From positions 4,014,501 through 4,078,500 of the forward strand of contig JACYXH010000091.1 of NCBI GenBank assembly GCA_026745465.1: a stretch of 64,000 nucleotides of DNA. Direction: 5' to 3'. The position numbers and the translations under genes were made by a program. The notes under the pieces are model-generated. The model was not told the DNA's origin. It saw only the letters and a program-made list of their open reading frames with translations, and made no database searches. This stretch comes from Lota lota (taxonomy: Eukaryota; Chordata; Actinopteri; Gadiformes; Lotidae). This document shows positions 47,601-56,711 of the stretch, piece by piece (within the stretch, counting starts at the first letter, position 1; the number at the start of each line of letters is the position of its first letter).

Positions 47601-50600
47601 AGTTGTTGTTGTTAGAGCTGCAGTTGTGGTTGTTGGACCCACAGTTTTGGTAGTGGGATCAGCAGTTGTGGTTGTTGGACCCGCAGTTGTGGTTGTTGGA
47701 CCCGTAGTTGTGGTTGTTAGACCCGCAGTTGTGGTTGTTGGACCAGCGGTTGTCGTTGTGGGACCCACACTTGTGGTAGTGGGATCAGCAATTGTGGTCG
47801 TTGAACCCGCAGTTGTGGTTGTTGGAAGAGCGGTTGTGGTTGTTGGACCAGCTGTTGTGGTTGTTGGAGCTGCTGTTGTTGGACCAGCTGTTGTGGTTGT
47901 TGGAGCTGCTGTTGTTGTTTTTGGACCCTCGTTTGTGGTTGTTGGACCAGCGGTTGTGGTTGTTGGAGCTGCTGTTGTGGTTGTTGGACCTACTGTTGTG
48001 GTTGTTGGAGCCGCAATTGTCGTAGTGGGACCAGCAGTTGTGGTTATGGTACCTACTGTTGTGGTTGTTGGAGCTGTTGTGGTTTTTGGAGGGGCTGTTG
48101 TGGTTGTTGGACCCTCAGTTGTGGTAGTGGGACCAGTACTTGTGGTTGTTGGACCTGCTGTTTTGGTACTTGGACCTGCAGTTGTTGTTTTTGGACCAGT
48201 GGTTGTTGGAACTGCTGTTGTTGTTGTTGGACCCTCGTTTGTGGTTGTTGTACCAGCCTTTGTGGTTGTTGGAGCTGCGATTGTTGCAGTGGGACCAGCA
48301 GTTGTGGTTGTGGTACCTTTTGCTGTGGTTGTTGGAGCTGTTGTTGTTGTTTTTGGAGGTCCTGTTGTGGTTGTTGGACCAGCGGTTGTGGTTGTTGGAC
48401 CTGCAGTTGTGGTTGATGGACCCACAGTTGTGATAGGGGGATCAGCAGTTGTGGTTGTTGAACCCGCAGTTATGGTTGTTAGACCATGGTTTGTGGTTGT
48501 TGGACCAGCGGTTGTGGTTGTTGGACCCACAGTTGTGGTAGTGGGATCAGCAGTTGTGGTTGTTGGACCTGCAGTTTTGGTTGTTGGACCAGCGGTTGTG
48601 GTTGTTGGACCTGCAATTGTGGTTGTTAGAGCTGCAGTTGTGGTTGTTAGACCCACAGTTGTGGTAGTGGGATCAGCAGTTGTGGTTGTTGGAAGAGCGG
48701 TTGTGGTTGTTGGACCCTCATTTGTGGTTGTTTGAATTGCAGTTGTCGTAGTGGAACCAGTAGTTGGGGTTGTTGGACCTGCAGTTGTTGTTTTTGGACC
48801 CGCGGTTGTGGTTGTTGGAGCTGCTGTTGTTGTTGGACCCGCGGTTGTGGTTGTTAGAGCTGCAGTTGTGGTTGTTGGAAGAGCGGTTGTGGTTGTTGGA
48901 CCCGCAGTCGTGGTTGTTGGACTAGTGGTTGTGGTTTTCTGAGCTGTAGCTGTTGCTGTTGGACCAGTGGTTGTGGTTGTTTGAATTGCAGTTGTCGTAG
49001 TGGGACCAGTGGTTGTAGTTGTTGGACCAGCGGTTGTGGTTGTTGGACCTGCAGTTGTGGTTGATGGACCCACAGTTGTGATAGGGGGATCAGCAGTTGT
49101 GGTTGTTGAACCCGCAGTTATGGTTGTTAGACCCTCGTTTGTGGTTGTTGGACCAGCGGTTGTGGTTGTTGGACCCGCAGTTGTGGTTGTTGGAGCTTTA
49201 GTTGGGGTTGTTGGACCCTCAGTTGTGGTTGTTGGATCCGCAGTTGTGGTTGTTAGACCCGCAGTTGTGGTTGTTGGACCAGCGGTTGTGGTTGTGGGAC
49301 CCACAGTTGTGGTAGTGGGATCAGCAATCGTGGTTGTTGAACCCGCGGTTGTGGTTGTTGGAAGAGCGGTTGTGGTTGTTGGACCAGCTGTTGTGGTTGT
49401 TGGAGCTGCTGTTGTTGTTTTTGGACCCTCGTTTGTGGTTGTTGGACCAGCGGTTGTGGTTGTTGGAGCAACTGTTGTGGTTGTTGGACCTACTGTTGTG
49501 GTTGTTGGAGCCGCAATTGTCGTAGTGGGACCAGCAGTTGTGGTTATGGTACCTACTGTTGTGGTTGTTGGAGCTGTTGTGGTTTTTGGAGGGGCTGTTG
49601 TGGTTGTTGGACCCGCGGTTGTGGTTGTTGGACCCACGGTTGTGGTTGTTGAACCTGTAATTGTGGTTGTTGGACCAGTGGTTGTGGTTGTTGGACCTGC
49701 AGTTGTGGTTGTTAGAGCTGCAGTTGTAGTTTTTGAACCAGTGGTTGTGGTTGCTGGACCCGCAGTTGTAGTTTTTGAACCAGTGGTTGTGGTTGTTGGA
49801 CCCGCAGTTGTGGTTGTTGGACCCGCAGTTGTGGTTTTTGGACCAGCTGTTGTGGTTGTTGGACCCGTAGTTGTGGTTGTTGGAGCTTTAGTTGGGGTTG
49901 TTGGACCCTCAGTTGTGGTTGTTGGATCCGCAGTTGTGGTTGTTAGAAAAGCGGTTGTGGTTGTTGGACCCGCAGTTGTGGTTGTTGGACCAGTGGTTGT
50001 GGTTGTCTGAGCTGCAGTTGTTGTTCGACCAGTGGTTGTGGTTGTTGGACCCACGGTTGTGGTTGTTGGACTCGCAGTTGTGGTTGTTAGACCCGCAGTT
50101 GTGGTTGTTGGACCTGCGGTTGTGGTGGTTGGACCTGCAGTTTTGGTTGTTGGACCAGCGGCTGTGGTTGTTGGAACCACAGTTGTGGTTGTTAGAGCTG
50201 CAGTTGTGGTTGTGGGATCAGCAGTTGTGGTTGTTGAACTTGCAGTTGTGGTTGTTGGAAGAGCGGTTGTTGGACCCTCATTTGTGGTTGTTTGAATTGC
50301 AGTTGTCGTAGTAGAACCAGTAGTTGGGGTTGTTGGACCTGCAGTTGTTGTTTTTGGACCCGCGGTTGTGGTTGTTGGAGCTGCTGTTGTTGTTGGACCC
50401 GCGGTTGTGGTTGTTAGAGCTGCAGTTGTGGTTGTTGGAAGAGCGGCTGTGGTTGTTGGACCCGCAGTCGTGGTTGTTGGACTAGTGGTTGTGGTTTTCT
50501 GAGCTGCAGCTGATGTTGTTGGACCAGTGGTTGTGGTTGTTGGAACCGCAGTTGTGGTTGTTGGAACGGCAGTTGTGGTTATTGAACCTACTGTTGTGGT

Positions 50601-51113
50601 TGTTGGAGCCTCGGTTGTGGTTGTTTGAACTACTGTTGTGGTTGTTGGAGCTGTAATTGTCGTGGTGGGACCAGAAGTTGCGGTTGTGGTACCTGCTGTT
50701 GTGGTTGTGGTACCTGCTGTTGTGGTTGTGGTACCTGCTGTTGTGGTTGTTGGAGCTGTTGTTGTGGTTTTTGGAGGTGCCGTTGTGGTTGTTGGACCCA
50801 CGGTTGTGGTTGTTGGACCCGTAGTTGTGGTTGTTAGACCCGCAGTTGTGGTTGTTGGACCTGCAGTTATGGTTGTTGGACCACCGGTTGTGGTTGTTGG
50901 AACCGCAATTGTGGTTGTTTGAATTGCAGTTGTCGTAGTGGGACCAGCGGTTGTAGTTGTTGGACCCGCTATTGTGGTAATTGGAGCTGCAGTTGTTGTT
51001 TTTGGACCAGTGGTTGTTCGAACCGCAATTGTGGTTGTTGGACCTGCGGTTGTGGTTGTTGTAGCTGCTGTTGTGGTTGTTGGACCTGCGGTTGTGGTTG
51101 ATGGAGGTCTGAT
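34690..51113 (-). repeat. 21-bp coding minisatellite, copy 2 array
   Basis: Same 21-bp unit as copy 1, about 16.4 kb. A 1458-bp tandem duplication is present: 42586, 43042 and 43423 repeat at 44044, 44500 and 44881. Part of the same block recurs at 46888. Lengths are mostly multiples of 3 above 41604 and lose that constraint below it. Confidence 0.92.
37850..41122 (-). repeat. 3.3-kb tandem duplication in the decayed array, block B
   Basis: Second copy of block A, joined at the sequence GTTAATTTGTTTTGCATACT. It has about 90 bp extra near 40490-40580 and scattered substitutions. The right-hand homology ends near 41122, where the two arrays diverge. Confidence 0.9.
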
Positions 51114-51161
51114 GATCTGAATTCTTCTCAGAATAATTATGGGACTTGTTCCATTATAGAC
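41604..51161 (-). CDS. Mucin-like gene copy 2, exon 3: Thr/Pro repeat exon up to an in-frame TAA
   Basis: The acceptor at 51162-51163 and phase-0 start (VYNGTSPIIILRRIQIIRPP) match copy 1, then 21-bp units encode PTTTTAG-type repeats without interruption for 3185 codons. The frame ends at TAA (plus-strand TTA at 41604-41606), where the expected Thr codon ACA has two adjacent changes. Since the array continues in the same frame for another 0.8 kb, the stop looks secondary. Repeat composition, lack of Cys and the short N-terminal head are as in copy 1. Whether the product is made is doubtful because exon 1 of this copy lacks its splice donor; an alternative first exon would be needed. Confidence 0.72.
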   Translation of the reverse strand, partial: VYNGTSPIIILRRIQIIRPPSTTTAGPTTTTAATTTTTAGPTTTIAVRTTTGPKTTTAAPITTIAGPTTTTAGPTTTTAIQTTTIAVPTTTTGGPTTITAGPTTTTAGLTTTTTGPTTTTVGPTTTTAPPKTTTTAPTTTTAGTTTTTAGTTTTTAGTTTATSGPTTTITAPTTTTVVQTTTTEAPTTTTVGSITTTAVPTTTTAVPTTTTTGPTTSAAAQKTTTTSPTTTTAGPTTTAALPTTTTAALTTTTAGPTTTAAPTTTTAGPKTTTAGPTTPTTGSTTTTAIQTTTNEGPTTALPTTTTASSTTTTADPTTTTAALTTTTVVPTTTAAGPTTKTAGPTTTTAGPTTTTAGLTTTTASPTTTTVGPTTTTTGRTTTAAQTTTTTGPTTTTAGPTTTTAFLTTTTADPTTTTEGPTTPTKAPTTTTTGPTTTTAGPKTTTAGPTTTTAGPTTTTTGSKTTTAGPATTTTGSKTTTAALTTTTAGPTTTTTGPTTTITGSTTTTVGPTTTTAGPTTTTAPPKTTTAPTTTTVGTITTTAGPTTTIAAPTTTTVGPTTTTVAPTTTTAGPTTTNEGPKTTTAAPTTTTAGPTTTTALPTTTTAGSTTTIADPTTTTVGPTTTTAGPTTTTAGLTTTTADPTTTTEGPTTPTKAPTTTTAGPTTTTAGPTTTNEGLTTITAGSTTTTADPPITTVGPSTTTAGPTTTTAGPTTTTTGPTTTTAIQTTTTTGPTATATAQKTTTTSPTTTTAGPTTTTALPTTTTAALTTTTAGPTTTAAPTTTTAGPKTTTAGPTTPTTGSTTTTAIQTTTNEGPTTTTALPTTTTADPTTTTVGLTTTTAALTTTIAGPTTTTAGPTTKTAGPTTTTADPTTTTVGPTTTTAGPTTTNHGLTTITAGSTTTTADPPITTVGPSTTTAGPTTTTAGPTTTTGPPKTTTTAPTTTAKGTTTTTAGPTATIAAPTTTKAGTTTTNEGPTTTTAVPTTTGPKTTTAGPSTKTAGPTTTSTGPTTTTEGPTTTTAPPKTTTAPTTTTVGTITTTAGPTTTIAAPTTTTVGPTTTTAAPTTTTAGPTTTNEGPKTTTAAPTTTTAGPTTAAPTTTTAGPTTTTALPTTTTAGSTTTIADPTTTSVGPTTTTAGPTTTTAGLTTTTTGPTTTTAGPTTTTADPTTKTVGPTTTTAALTTTTASPTTTTAGQTTTNAGPTTTTAGPTTTTAGPTTTTVGPTTTTAGPTTTNKGLTTITAGSTTTTADPPITTAGPTTTTGPPKTTTTAPTTTTKGTTTTTAGPTATIAAPTTTTAAPTTTKAGPTTTNEGPTTTTAVPTTTIAVPTTTGPKTTTAGPTTTTAGPTTTTADPTTTTVGPTTTTVALTTTTAGPTTTTAGPTTTTAGPTTTTEGPTTTTDLPTTSTADPTTTTVVPTTTTAKTTTAFQTTTNVGPTTSTALPTTTTASSTTTTADPTTTTAALTTTTVVPTTTTALPKTTTASSITTTAGPTTTTAGLTTPTVSPTTTTMGLTTTTVGPITSTTAPTTQTAGTTTTTVGPSIPTSAPTTTTEAPTTTTAVPKTTTTGATTTTVVPTTTTTGPTTTTVGSITTTAVPTTTTTGPTTTAAAQKSTTTSPTTTTAGPTTTTALPTTTTAALTTTTAGPTTTTPTTTTAGPIITIEVPTTTGPKTTTAVPFTTTTGPTTTTATPTTTTAFPTTTTAGPTTTTADPTTTTEGPTTTTALATTTTADPTTTTVGPTTTTAALTTTTASPTTATAGPTTTTAGLTTTTMGPTKTTVGSTTTTAPPKTTTTAPTTTTAGTTTTTAGTTTTSPAPTATTVGPTTTTAAPTTTTAGPTTTNEGPTTTTAVPTTTGPKTTTAAPTTTTAFPTTTTRGPTATTADPTTTTGGPTTTTALSTTTTADPTTTTKGTTTTTAGPTATIAAPTTTTAAPTTTKAGPTTTNEGPTTTTAVPTTTIAVPTTTGPKTTTAGPTTTTAGPTTTTADPTTTTVGPTTTTVALTTTTAGPTTTTAGPTTTTADPTTTTVGPTTTTVALTTTTAGPTTTTAGPTTTTAGPTTTTEAPTTTTALPTTSTADPTTTTVVPTTTAAKTTTAIQTTTNVGPTTSTALPTTTTASSTTTTADPTTTTAALTTTTAGPTTTTTGRTTTITGSTTTTVGPTTTTVGPTTTAAPPKTTTAPTTTTTGTTTTTAGPTTTIAAPTTTTAAPITTTGGPTTTTAAHTTTTTGTTTTTADPSTTTAGPSTATEGTTTTTAYPTTTTVGPSIPTAAPTSTTEAPTTTTAGPTTPTTAPTTTTAGPTTTTTGSTTTTAGPTTTTAGPTTTTAGPTTITPPPTTTTTTTVGPTTTTAASTTTTAFPTTTTAVPTTKTTGPTTAAQTTTTTGPTTTTAGPTTTTALPTATTADPTTTTGGPTTTTALSTTTTADPTTTTKGTTTTTAGPTATIAAPTTTTAAPTTTKAGPTTTNEGPTTTTAVPTTTIAVPTTTGPKTTTAGPTTTTAGPTTTTADPTTTTVGPTTTTVALTTTTAGPTTTTAGPTTTTAGPTTTTEARTTTTALPTTSTADPTTTTVVPTTTAAKTTTAIQTTTNVGPTTSTALPTTTTASSTTTTADPTTTTAALTTTTAGPTTTTTGRTTTITGSTTTTVGPTTTTVGPTTTAAPPKTTTAPTTTTTGTTTTTAGPTTTIAAPTTTTAAPITTTGGPTTTTAAHTTTTTGTTTTTADPSTTTAGPSTATEGTTTTTAYPTTTTVGPSIPTAAPTSTTEAPTTTTAGPTTPTTAPTTTTAGPTTTTTGSTTTTAGPTTTTAGPTTTTAGPTTITPPPTTTTTTTVGPTTTTAASTTTTAFPTTTTAVPTTKTTGPTTAAQTTTTTGPTTTTAGPTTTTALPTTTTAGSTTTAADPSTTTAGPTTTTTGPTTTTMGSTAPPKTTTTAPTTTTVGTTTTTAGPTTTIAAPTTTTVGPTTTTAAPTTTTAGPTTTNEGPTTTGPKTATAGPTTTTAGPITTTTGPTTTTATPTTTTVGPTTTTAGPTTTTAAPTTTTTGPTTTTTGPTTTTTGPTTTTTGPTTTTMGPTTTTVGPTTTTAPPKTTTTAPPTTTAGTTTITAGPITTSPAPTATTVGPTTTTAAPTSTTAGPTTTTGGPTTTTATQTTTTTGTTTTTATPTSTTTGPRNTTAGPTTTTADPST

Positions 51162-51256
51162 CTGATCTGTGAAAAACTAAGAGGCAAAGAAAAAGAGCTG
51201 TAGAATTTTTCTTAATCATAAAATTATTAATGAACACATTTGTTATCTATTTGTAC

Positions 51257-51357
51257 CTGTTCAAGCAGCTGAGATATAGTTGCATTGCTGAGTGGACCAT
51301 AGGAAATCATCTTGACTTTTAAAATTGCTTTTGCTGAGAATGCTGTGGTGGTCATCC
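51257..51357 (-). CDS. Mucin-like gene copy 2, exon 2
   Basis: A 101-nt exon matching copy 1 exon 2 across the coding part, with phase-1 acceptor and phase-0 donor (CAG|GTACAAA). The predicted 33 residues are unchanged, while the surrounding intron has accumulated substitutions and indels, which suggests recent constraint on this exon. Confidence 0.6.
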
Positions 51358-51489
51358 CTAGGTCATAATAAAATATAATCATTAGTGTTAAAAAACTCAA
51401 AATCTACAGCACTTGCAAAATCTCGACCAGATTAACTGGCATTTAACGGCAATATATTGTATCCTTAGCTAACACTTTAGATTACATTT

Positions 51490-51610
51490 AGTATCAAACA
51501 CTTTGCAGAGCTGGTATTCCACTAATGTTGGAGACAGGGACTTCCTGTTGATTTGGTTTGGTTTGCAATATGCATCCTTTAGTCTCGGAAGCTAAATACG
51601 CCATCACTCT
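51490..51610 (+). other. Relic of a plus-strand exon inside intron 1 of mucin copy 2
   Basis: Second copy of the relic at 23354-23470. Here it is preceded by ATTTAG, so an AG remains directly before TATCAAACACTTTGCAGAGC, but without a pyrimidine tract. It matches the candidate exon at 63978. Confidence 0.33.
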
Positions 51611-52918
51611 TTTGGACAAAATAACAATATTACGGTTGGCAATTGTTTCTGGTGGTATAGCTTACCTGTTCCAGCATACTTCTAAGATAAACTGGAACAG
51701 CCCTTATGTGTGAGTAACAAGACATTTGAACGTCATTAGTTCCTATGTTTGTTTGGAGGCCGCTTCCTTATTAGGTGAACCTACCACACAATGGGTCTCA
51801 TGTGACTAATAAATAACTGTGCATTAAACAGGTCATTATCACCTCACACCCAGAATGGAAATGGTTGTAGTTGTAGTAGTTAAACCTGACTATGTCCTAA
51901 TTTCCAACTTTTAAATATATATCGGTCAACATTTGCCACTTATGGCGATACATCATCTTGACTTTGTTCAAAAAAGGCATGGCAAACCCATCTCTCTATT
52001 CACATTGTGAACGATTTCTTTGAAACCTTTTCGAGGAATATATACTTTTTTCCAGTTAAGTTGCCCCTTTAAATTCTGGATTGGGTCTTTAAACTCCTTG
52101 CGGTAGCTCATGTTCACTTTGACATCATACCTATGACCAGTGGTGTAGTGCAGGGTATATGCAGGTATACAGCGTATGCGTAGTTATTTTTCAGTCTGCA
52201 TTGCGTATACCTACTTCTAAATCCCCTCTGATGCGCATCATTCAGTAGTGTCCTGCAATAGCCATACAGTCAAGCATAGGAGTAGCCAATCCAATCGCAT
52301 GTGAATAAATGCAAATGTTCCCTAAAAAAAACCCAATAATGACATTATCTTGACGTAAACAGTGGCTGAAATGTACGGAGGCCCTCTGGGGTCACATGGT
52401 AGAAAAAAAAACCTTGATGTGTAAATCTGTGCGAACGGATTCCCAATCCGTGCGCACGGTTTTCTAAATCCGTGCCCTCGGATTTGGTTTGTTCTACACA
52501 GCAGTGATTCCCCATGAAGCATTGTGACGGCGAACGCATATCTGATTCAGACCGACATCTATACAGTATGAATGACTGAATGTAGTGTTTATCTTTTCAC
52601 ATTTGACTGTACGGATACGTTGGCTTTACAATCATTTTAGAGCCTCCTCGAGTGCTATAGTCTGATAGAGATGCAGCATGACAAAAAGCAACTCCAACCG
52701 CTGTTCTATTTCATGTAGGCGTAGCCGTCTAGGCTTCGCCTTATGGGCTTGTCCCGTGCGCGCACTCGCGTGCACTGAAAATTTTTCAGCAATGCACCAA
52801 TTAACGTGGGCACAGCCCATACTTCCCACGACACCGTGTATATAACGCGGCGCACAGCTGTGTTCGTCCTCTTTTTTCTTTCAGCATTTGCACTAAACTA
52901 AAATCGGAATTAACCGTG

Positions 52919-54144
52919 ATGAATTCATGCAGCAGCGGCGTGGCGTGGCGTTGCCAGTGGAGTTACGGCCCCTTTCAGGGCCTCTCTGCTCCTCTGGCCC
53001 GGCTATCCTCTCTCCGTACGACGGGCATGTGATGTGCTTCCGTTGCCTCGGTGCGTAGCACGCCATGGCAGCCTTTTCGGGCTCCAGTTCCTGCGCCGCC
53101 TGTACCACCCTACCTCAAGAGGTGCTCCTCTCGAGGCGCCTTTCTTTCCCTCGTCGGTGGAACTTGCGTACGCCGTCGATATTTTCGACGCCGTGGCAGC
53201 ACCGGGGGAGGACGAGGACTACGACCTCGACGTGGACTCCGCGTCGGGGATTTCTTCACGGCCTTCGGGGGTTTTGCCCCCGGAGAAGCCGCATCTTTTC
53301 ACCGACCTGTTCGGCGAAATCATGGGCGAGGCAGCAGCCATCAAGGGCATCGCCATGCCACCTCCACCGCCCTCGCCGGAACTGGACGATATGCAGGTAG
53401 ACTATTTTAGACCTCTTTCGTCGACCACACGGCCTACCCCATGCCCTCTGTTCCCACCCGTCCAGCGGTATCTTACCGCGGCGGCTGACGGCGTTCACCG
53501 TTTTCACCAGGGTGGAGGTGTGGTCCGCCACACAGGCGAGGGGGATACGCCTGGAGCCTCCTATGGCAGCGCTCCTCTGTCCGGGCGCCGGATGGCGTCC
53601 GAACGAGAAGCCGCTGCCTCCCGACCGCCTTCTCAAGCAGCTCGCTGCCTTTGGGGACAGATCTTTTGTCTGCGCCTCACAAGCTGCGGCGGCTGTGAAT
53701 AACATTGCCCTATTTTCCTCTGCCCTGTCGGCCATGATTCGTTCGGGCCGAACGACGTGGAGAAGGTCACTAGATTCTCCGGCGCTATCATCCAGCTTTG
53801 CCAGCCAGTGCCGGTTACTGCCGGACGTCAGATGGCGTGGGCGACCATGTCATCAAGCCATGTGGCTGTCCTTCACCTCTGTTCCTGACAGAGAAAGGGC
53901 GGGCCTTATCCAGGGTCCATTAGCTGCGGACGGGCTTTTTGGACCTTGGTTCGCGGAGGTTCTAGCCCACCTTCAGTCCGTCCGTGAGAATCGTTCCCGA
54001 TTCGGACTGATTCTCACGGACTCCTCCTACCAGGCCAGCGGGAGCAGTCGGGCCAGCGGGAGCAGTCGGGCCAGCGGGAGCAGTCGGGCCAGCGGGAGCA
54101 ATCGGGCCAGCGGGAGCAGTCGGGCCAGCAGGAAGCGGGGTTGA
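52919..54144 (+). pseudogene. DIRS-type gag-like relic
   Basis: Near 53023-53100 the conceptual peptide DGHVMCFRCLGA, then a TAG at 53056-53058, then HAMAAFSGSSSCAACTTLP, recalls the Cys-rich N-terminus of fish DIRS gag-like proteins (C-x2-C..HA..C-x2-C). Further on, an acidic-to-proline-rich segment (DLFGEIMGEAAAIKGIAMPP) and, in another frame, AMWLSFTSVPDRERAGLIQG followed by PLAADGLFG match the general order of that family. At least one stop and one frameshift separate these pieces. The 3' end is an 18-bp repeat (GGCCAGCGGGAGCAGTCG, about 54040-54130) encoding Ser/Arg/Ala/Gly units. Assignment is from memory of the family pattern. Confidence 0.5.
54035..54135. repeat. 18-bp tandem repeat in the gag-like relic
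   Basis: GGCCAGCGGGAGCAGTCG recurs about five times with one variant unit (AATCGG). It encodes the six-residue unit ASGSSR in the plus-strand frame. Confidence 0.85.
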
Positions 54145-54277
54145 CCACGTGTTCGACGGGCCAGGACGCCGCCTCCGCAGCAGCGCCAGGCAGCGAAGGG
54201 GCAGAAATCATGGAGGCTGGCGCCCACGTGGGCGCCCCTCCCAAATAAAGATTTAAAAGCCTGCTCGATCCTGTCGC

Positions 54278-55713
54278 CTCTTTGAGCGTAGGTAGGAAGG
54301 GCCTTGTTGCTCGTTGCTATTGGTAGCTTGGTTTTCTTCCTAGCTCCGCCCCTATGGTAGCGGACGTAGGAGAAGCCTTGTTGCTCTGCATTCCCCCTTT
54401 TTCATGTTCATTGAAATACGGGTTGAGTCAGAGTTACAGACTCACTCTATTCTCTTTATCTCTTTTGCGTGTTTTTCAGAGAATTCAGGGTTTCTTATTT
54501 AGCTGTTGTGCTTTGCACATCTTCAGCTTATTGAGTCTGATGTGCCCTGTGACGTAGGTCTTTATTTTTGTGACTTGGGTCCAGCAGGAGTACATTGATC
54601 AGGCTCCGTTCGCAGCTTCACCTTAGCCCATAAGACGAAGCATAGACGGCGTAGCCTACATGAAATAGAACGATAGTTATGTTATTATAACTCTAGTTCT
54701 ATGATTGTAGGCGTAGCCGTCTAGTTTCCCACCTGCTGTACCCTCCAAATGCTGAAAGAATAGGTGGGAGGACGAACAGCTGGGAGGACGAACACAGCTA
54801 TAAGCCGCGTTATATACACGGTGTCGTGGGAAGTGTGGGCTGTGCCCATGTTGATTGGTGCATTGCTGAAAATCTTTCAGTGCACGCGAGTGCGCGCACG
54901 GGACAAGCCCATAAGGCGAAGCCTAGACGGCTACGCCTACAATCATAGAACTAGAGTTATAATAACATAACTATCGTTTTATATCCTGCCCTCTATTGTT
55001 AAACATTGCACAACAGGTTTCCTCCATTCGTCTCTTTGAGCGTAGGTAGGAAGGGCCTTGTTGCTCGTTGCTATTGGTAGCTTGGTTTTTTTCCTAGCTC
55101 CGCCCCTATTGTAGCGGACGTAGGAGAAGCCTTGTTGCTCTGCATTCCCCCTTTTTCATGTTCATTGAAATACGGGTTGAGTCAGAGTTACAGACTCACT
55201 CTATTCTCTTTATCATCGCTTTGCGTATTTTTAAGAGAATTCAGGGTTTCTTATTTAGCTGTTGTGTTTTGCACATCTTCGGCTTATTGAGTCTGATGTG
55301 CCCTGTGACGTAGGTCTTTATTTTTGTGACTTGGGTCCAGCAGGAGTACATTTATCGGGCTCCGCTCGCAGCTTCACCTTAGCCCATAAGGCGAAGCCTA
55401 GACGGCGCAGCCTACATGAAATAGAACGATAGTTTTGTTATTATAACTCTAGTTCTATTATTGTAGGCGTAGCCGTCTAGTTTCCCACCTGCTGTACCCT
55501 CCAAATACTGAAAGAATAGCTGAGAGGACGAACGCAGATGCGCGCCGCGTTATATATTCGGTGCCGTGGGAAGTGTGGGCTGTGCCCACGTTGATTGGTG
55601 CATTGCTGAAAAATTTTCAGTGCACGCGAGTGCGCGCACGGGACACGCCCATAAGGCGAAGCCTACGCCTACAACCATAGAACTAGAGTTATAATAACAT
55701 AACTATCGTTTTG
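54278..55713. repeat. Tandemly repeated 3' segment of the DIRS-like element (spacing 754 bp)
   Basis: CTCTTTGAGCGTAGGTAGGA at 54278 recurs at 55032, and the following roughly 680 bp are closely similar, including the inverted-terminal-repeat joint. This implies a second, truncated end was added by recombination. Confidence 0.8.
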
Positions 55714-56630
55714 TAATGGTGTCCGGAAACTCAACCGAGAGTATATCACTGTGGTTTTCATGAATATGTTGTAAAATGTATATATATTTGTTCATTGCTA
55801 ACTAAATATTCTTATTTTTTAACATAGTTTTAAATATATTGTTGAATTCTTTGATATTTGAATGTTTGTTAAAAAAAATAAACGAATCTCTGATTGAAAC
55901 ACCATGTTTGCCTCATCTTGAATATACGTATCTTATATTCATGCATTAGGCCTGTGTAGGACCAGTGATATTTGCAAACTGCCCCTTGACAAATAAGGTA
56001 AATTGTATAATGAAGGCAAACTCTGGCCTACACTATCTGTTGCAAGAGAGAGTTTACAAAATAAACTACTTGCCCATAGACTACTTCCAAGGTGAGAGAA
56101 TAGTTGTCAAATCTTCATGTGTGGAGCAACTAAATAAGGAATAGTTCACTCAAAATGCATTACTATGTAGTTGTCTCACCCTATCGTCTGTGGGCCAGTA
56201 TTGATTGCAAAATCTGCACCTCTTCTGGGGCTGTTAATTTCATAATGATCTTTACTCCCTGAAGTCAAGCAGCAGAAGTTAAGTGACAATGTGCAAACAC
56301 TACTGGCCCATTTTTGGGTGAACTAAATATGCAAGAGTAGTCTTACATGTCACCGCTTAAAACACAGGGCATTTATCCTTTGCTGGACGGGCCACTTAAA
56401 AAAAATAACAGTATACTCACTTCTCTAGGCACCACTTCACTATTGCCTATGACAGTTTGATAGATTGTGATACATTGATCCATTCTATATTAAATTGTAT
56501 AATAATAGTTAATGGACTGCATGCAGTCCATGTGGCTTTGTAGTGCCTCAAATTCATCCATGCATAACAGATGACAGTGTCAGTCTTTCTATTTGTGATG
56601 CCATAAATTTTCAAATTTAGAAAATGGAAC

Positions 56631-56711
56631 TCATAAATAATCCGCTGTCTTTAAAACAGATCCATGAAAATATACAATTAGAAGTAAAGAAAATGTTGCA
56701 TGAAAATCCAT
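56631..56711 (-). pseudogene. Mucin-like gene copy 2, exon 1 with deleted splice donor
   Basis: The ATG at 56711 starts the same signal peptide as copy 1. At the exon end the 6 nt containing the donor (AGGTAA on the minus strand) are missing. Translation runs on as ADYL to a TGA at 56631-56633, giving a 26-residue peptide. No strong substitute donor is seen close by. Copy 2 therefore probably cannot join its signal peptide to exons 2 and 3, unless another first exon is used. Confidence 0.7.

Larger units (their letters stand above)
52706..55713 (+). mobile_element. DIRS-like (tyrosine-recombinase type) retroelement, non-autonomous remnant
   Basis: Comparison with the empty site in copy 1 (around 24564-24572) shows about 3.0 kb inserted with no clear target duplication, as in tyrosine-recombinase retroelements. 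The termini are inverted repeats: the left end (52718-52895, containing TGTCCCGTGCGCGCACTCGC) reappears inverted at about 55500-55678. Internal segments at about 54611-54720 and 55371-55480 join pieces of both ends, like the internal complementary region of DIRS elements. A gag-like relic lies at 52919-54144. Reverse transcriptase, RNase H and recombinase genes are absent. A 3' segment of about 0.7 kb is tandemly repeated (54278 and 55032, spacing 754 bp). Confidence 0.6.
52138..56445. mobile_element. hAT-like element in intron 1 of mucin copy 2, interrupted by a DIRS-like insertion
   Basis: Orthologous to 24002-25302, with the same 8-bp target duplication CCTATGAC at 52130-52137 and 56446-56453. 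About 3 kb of its length is the nested element at 52706-55713. Confidence 0.72.
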
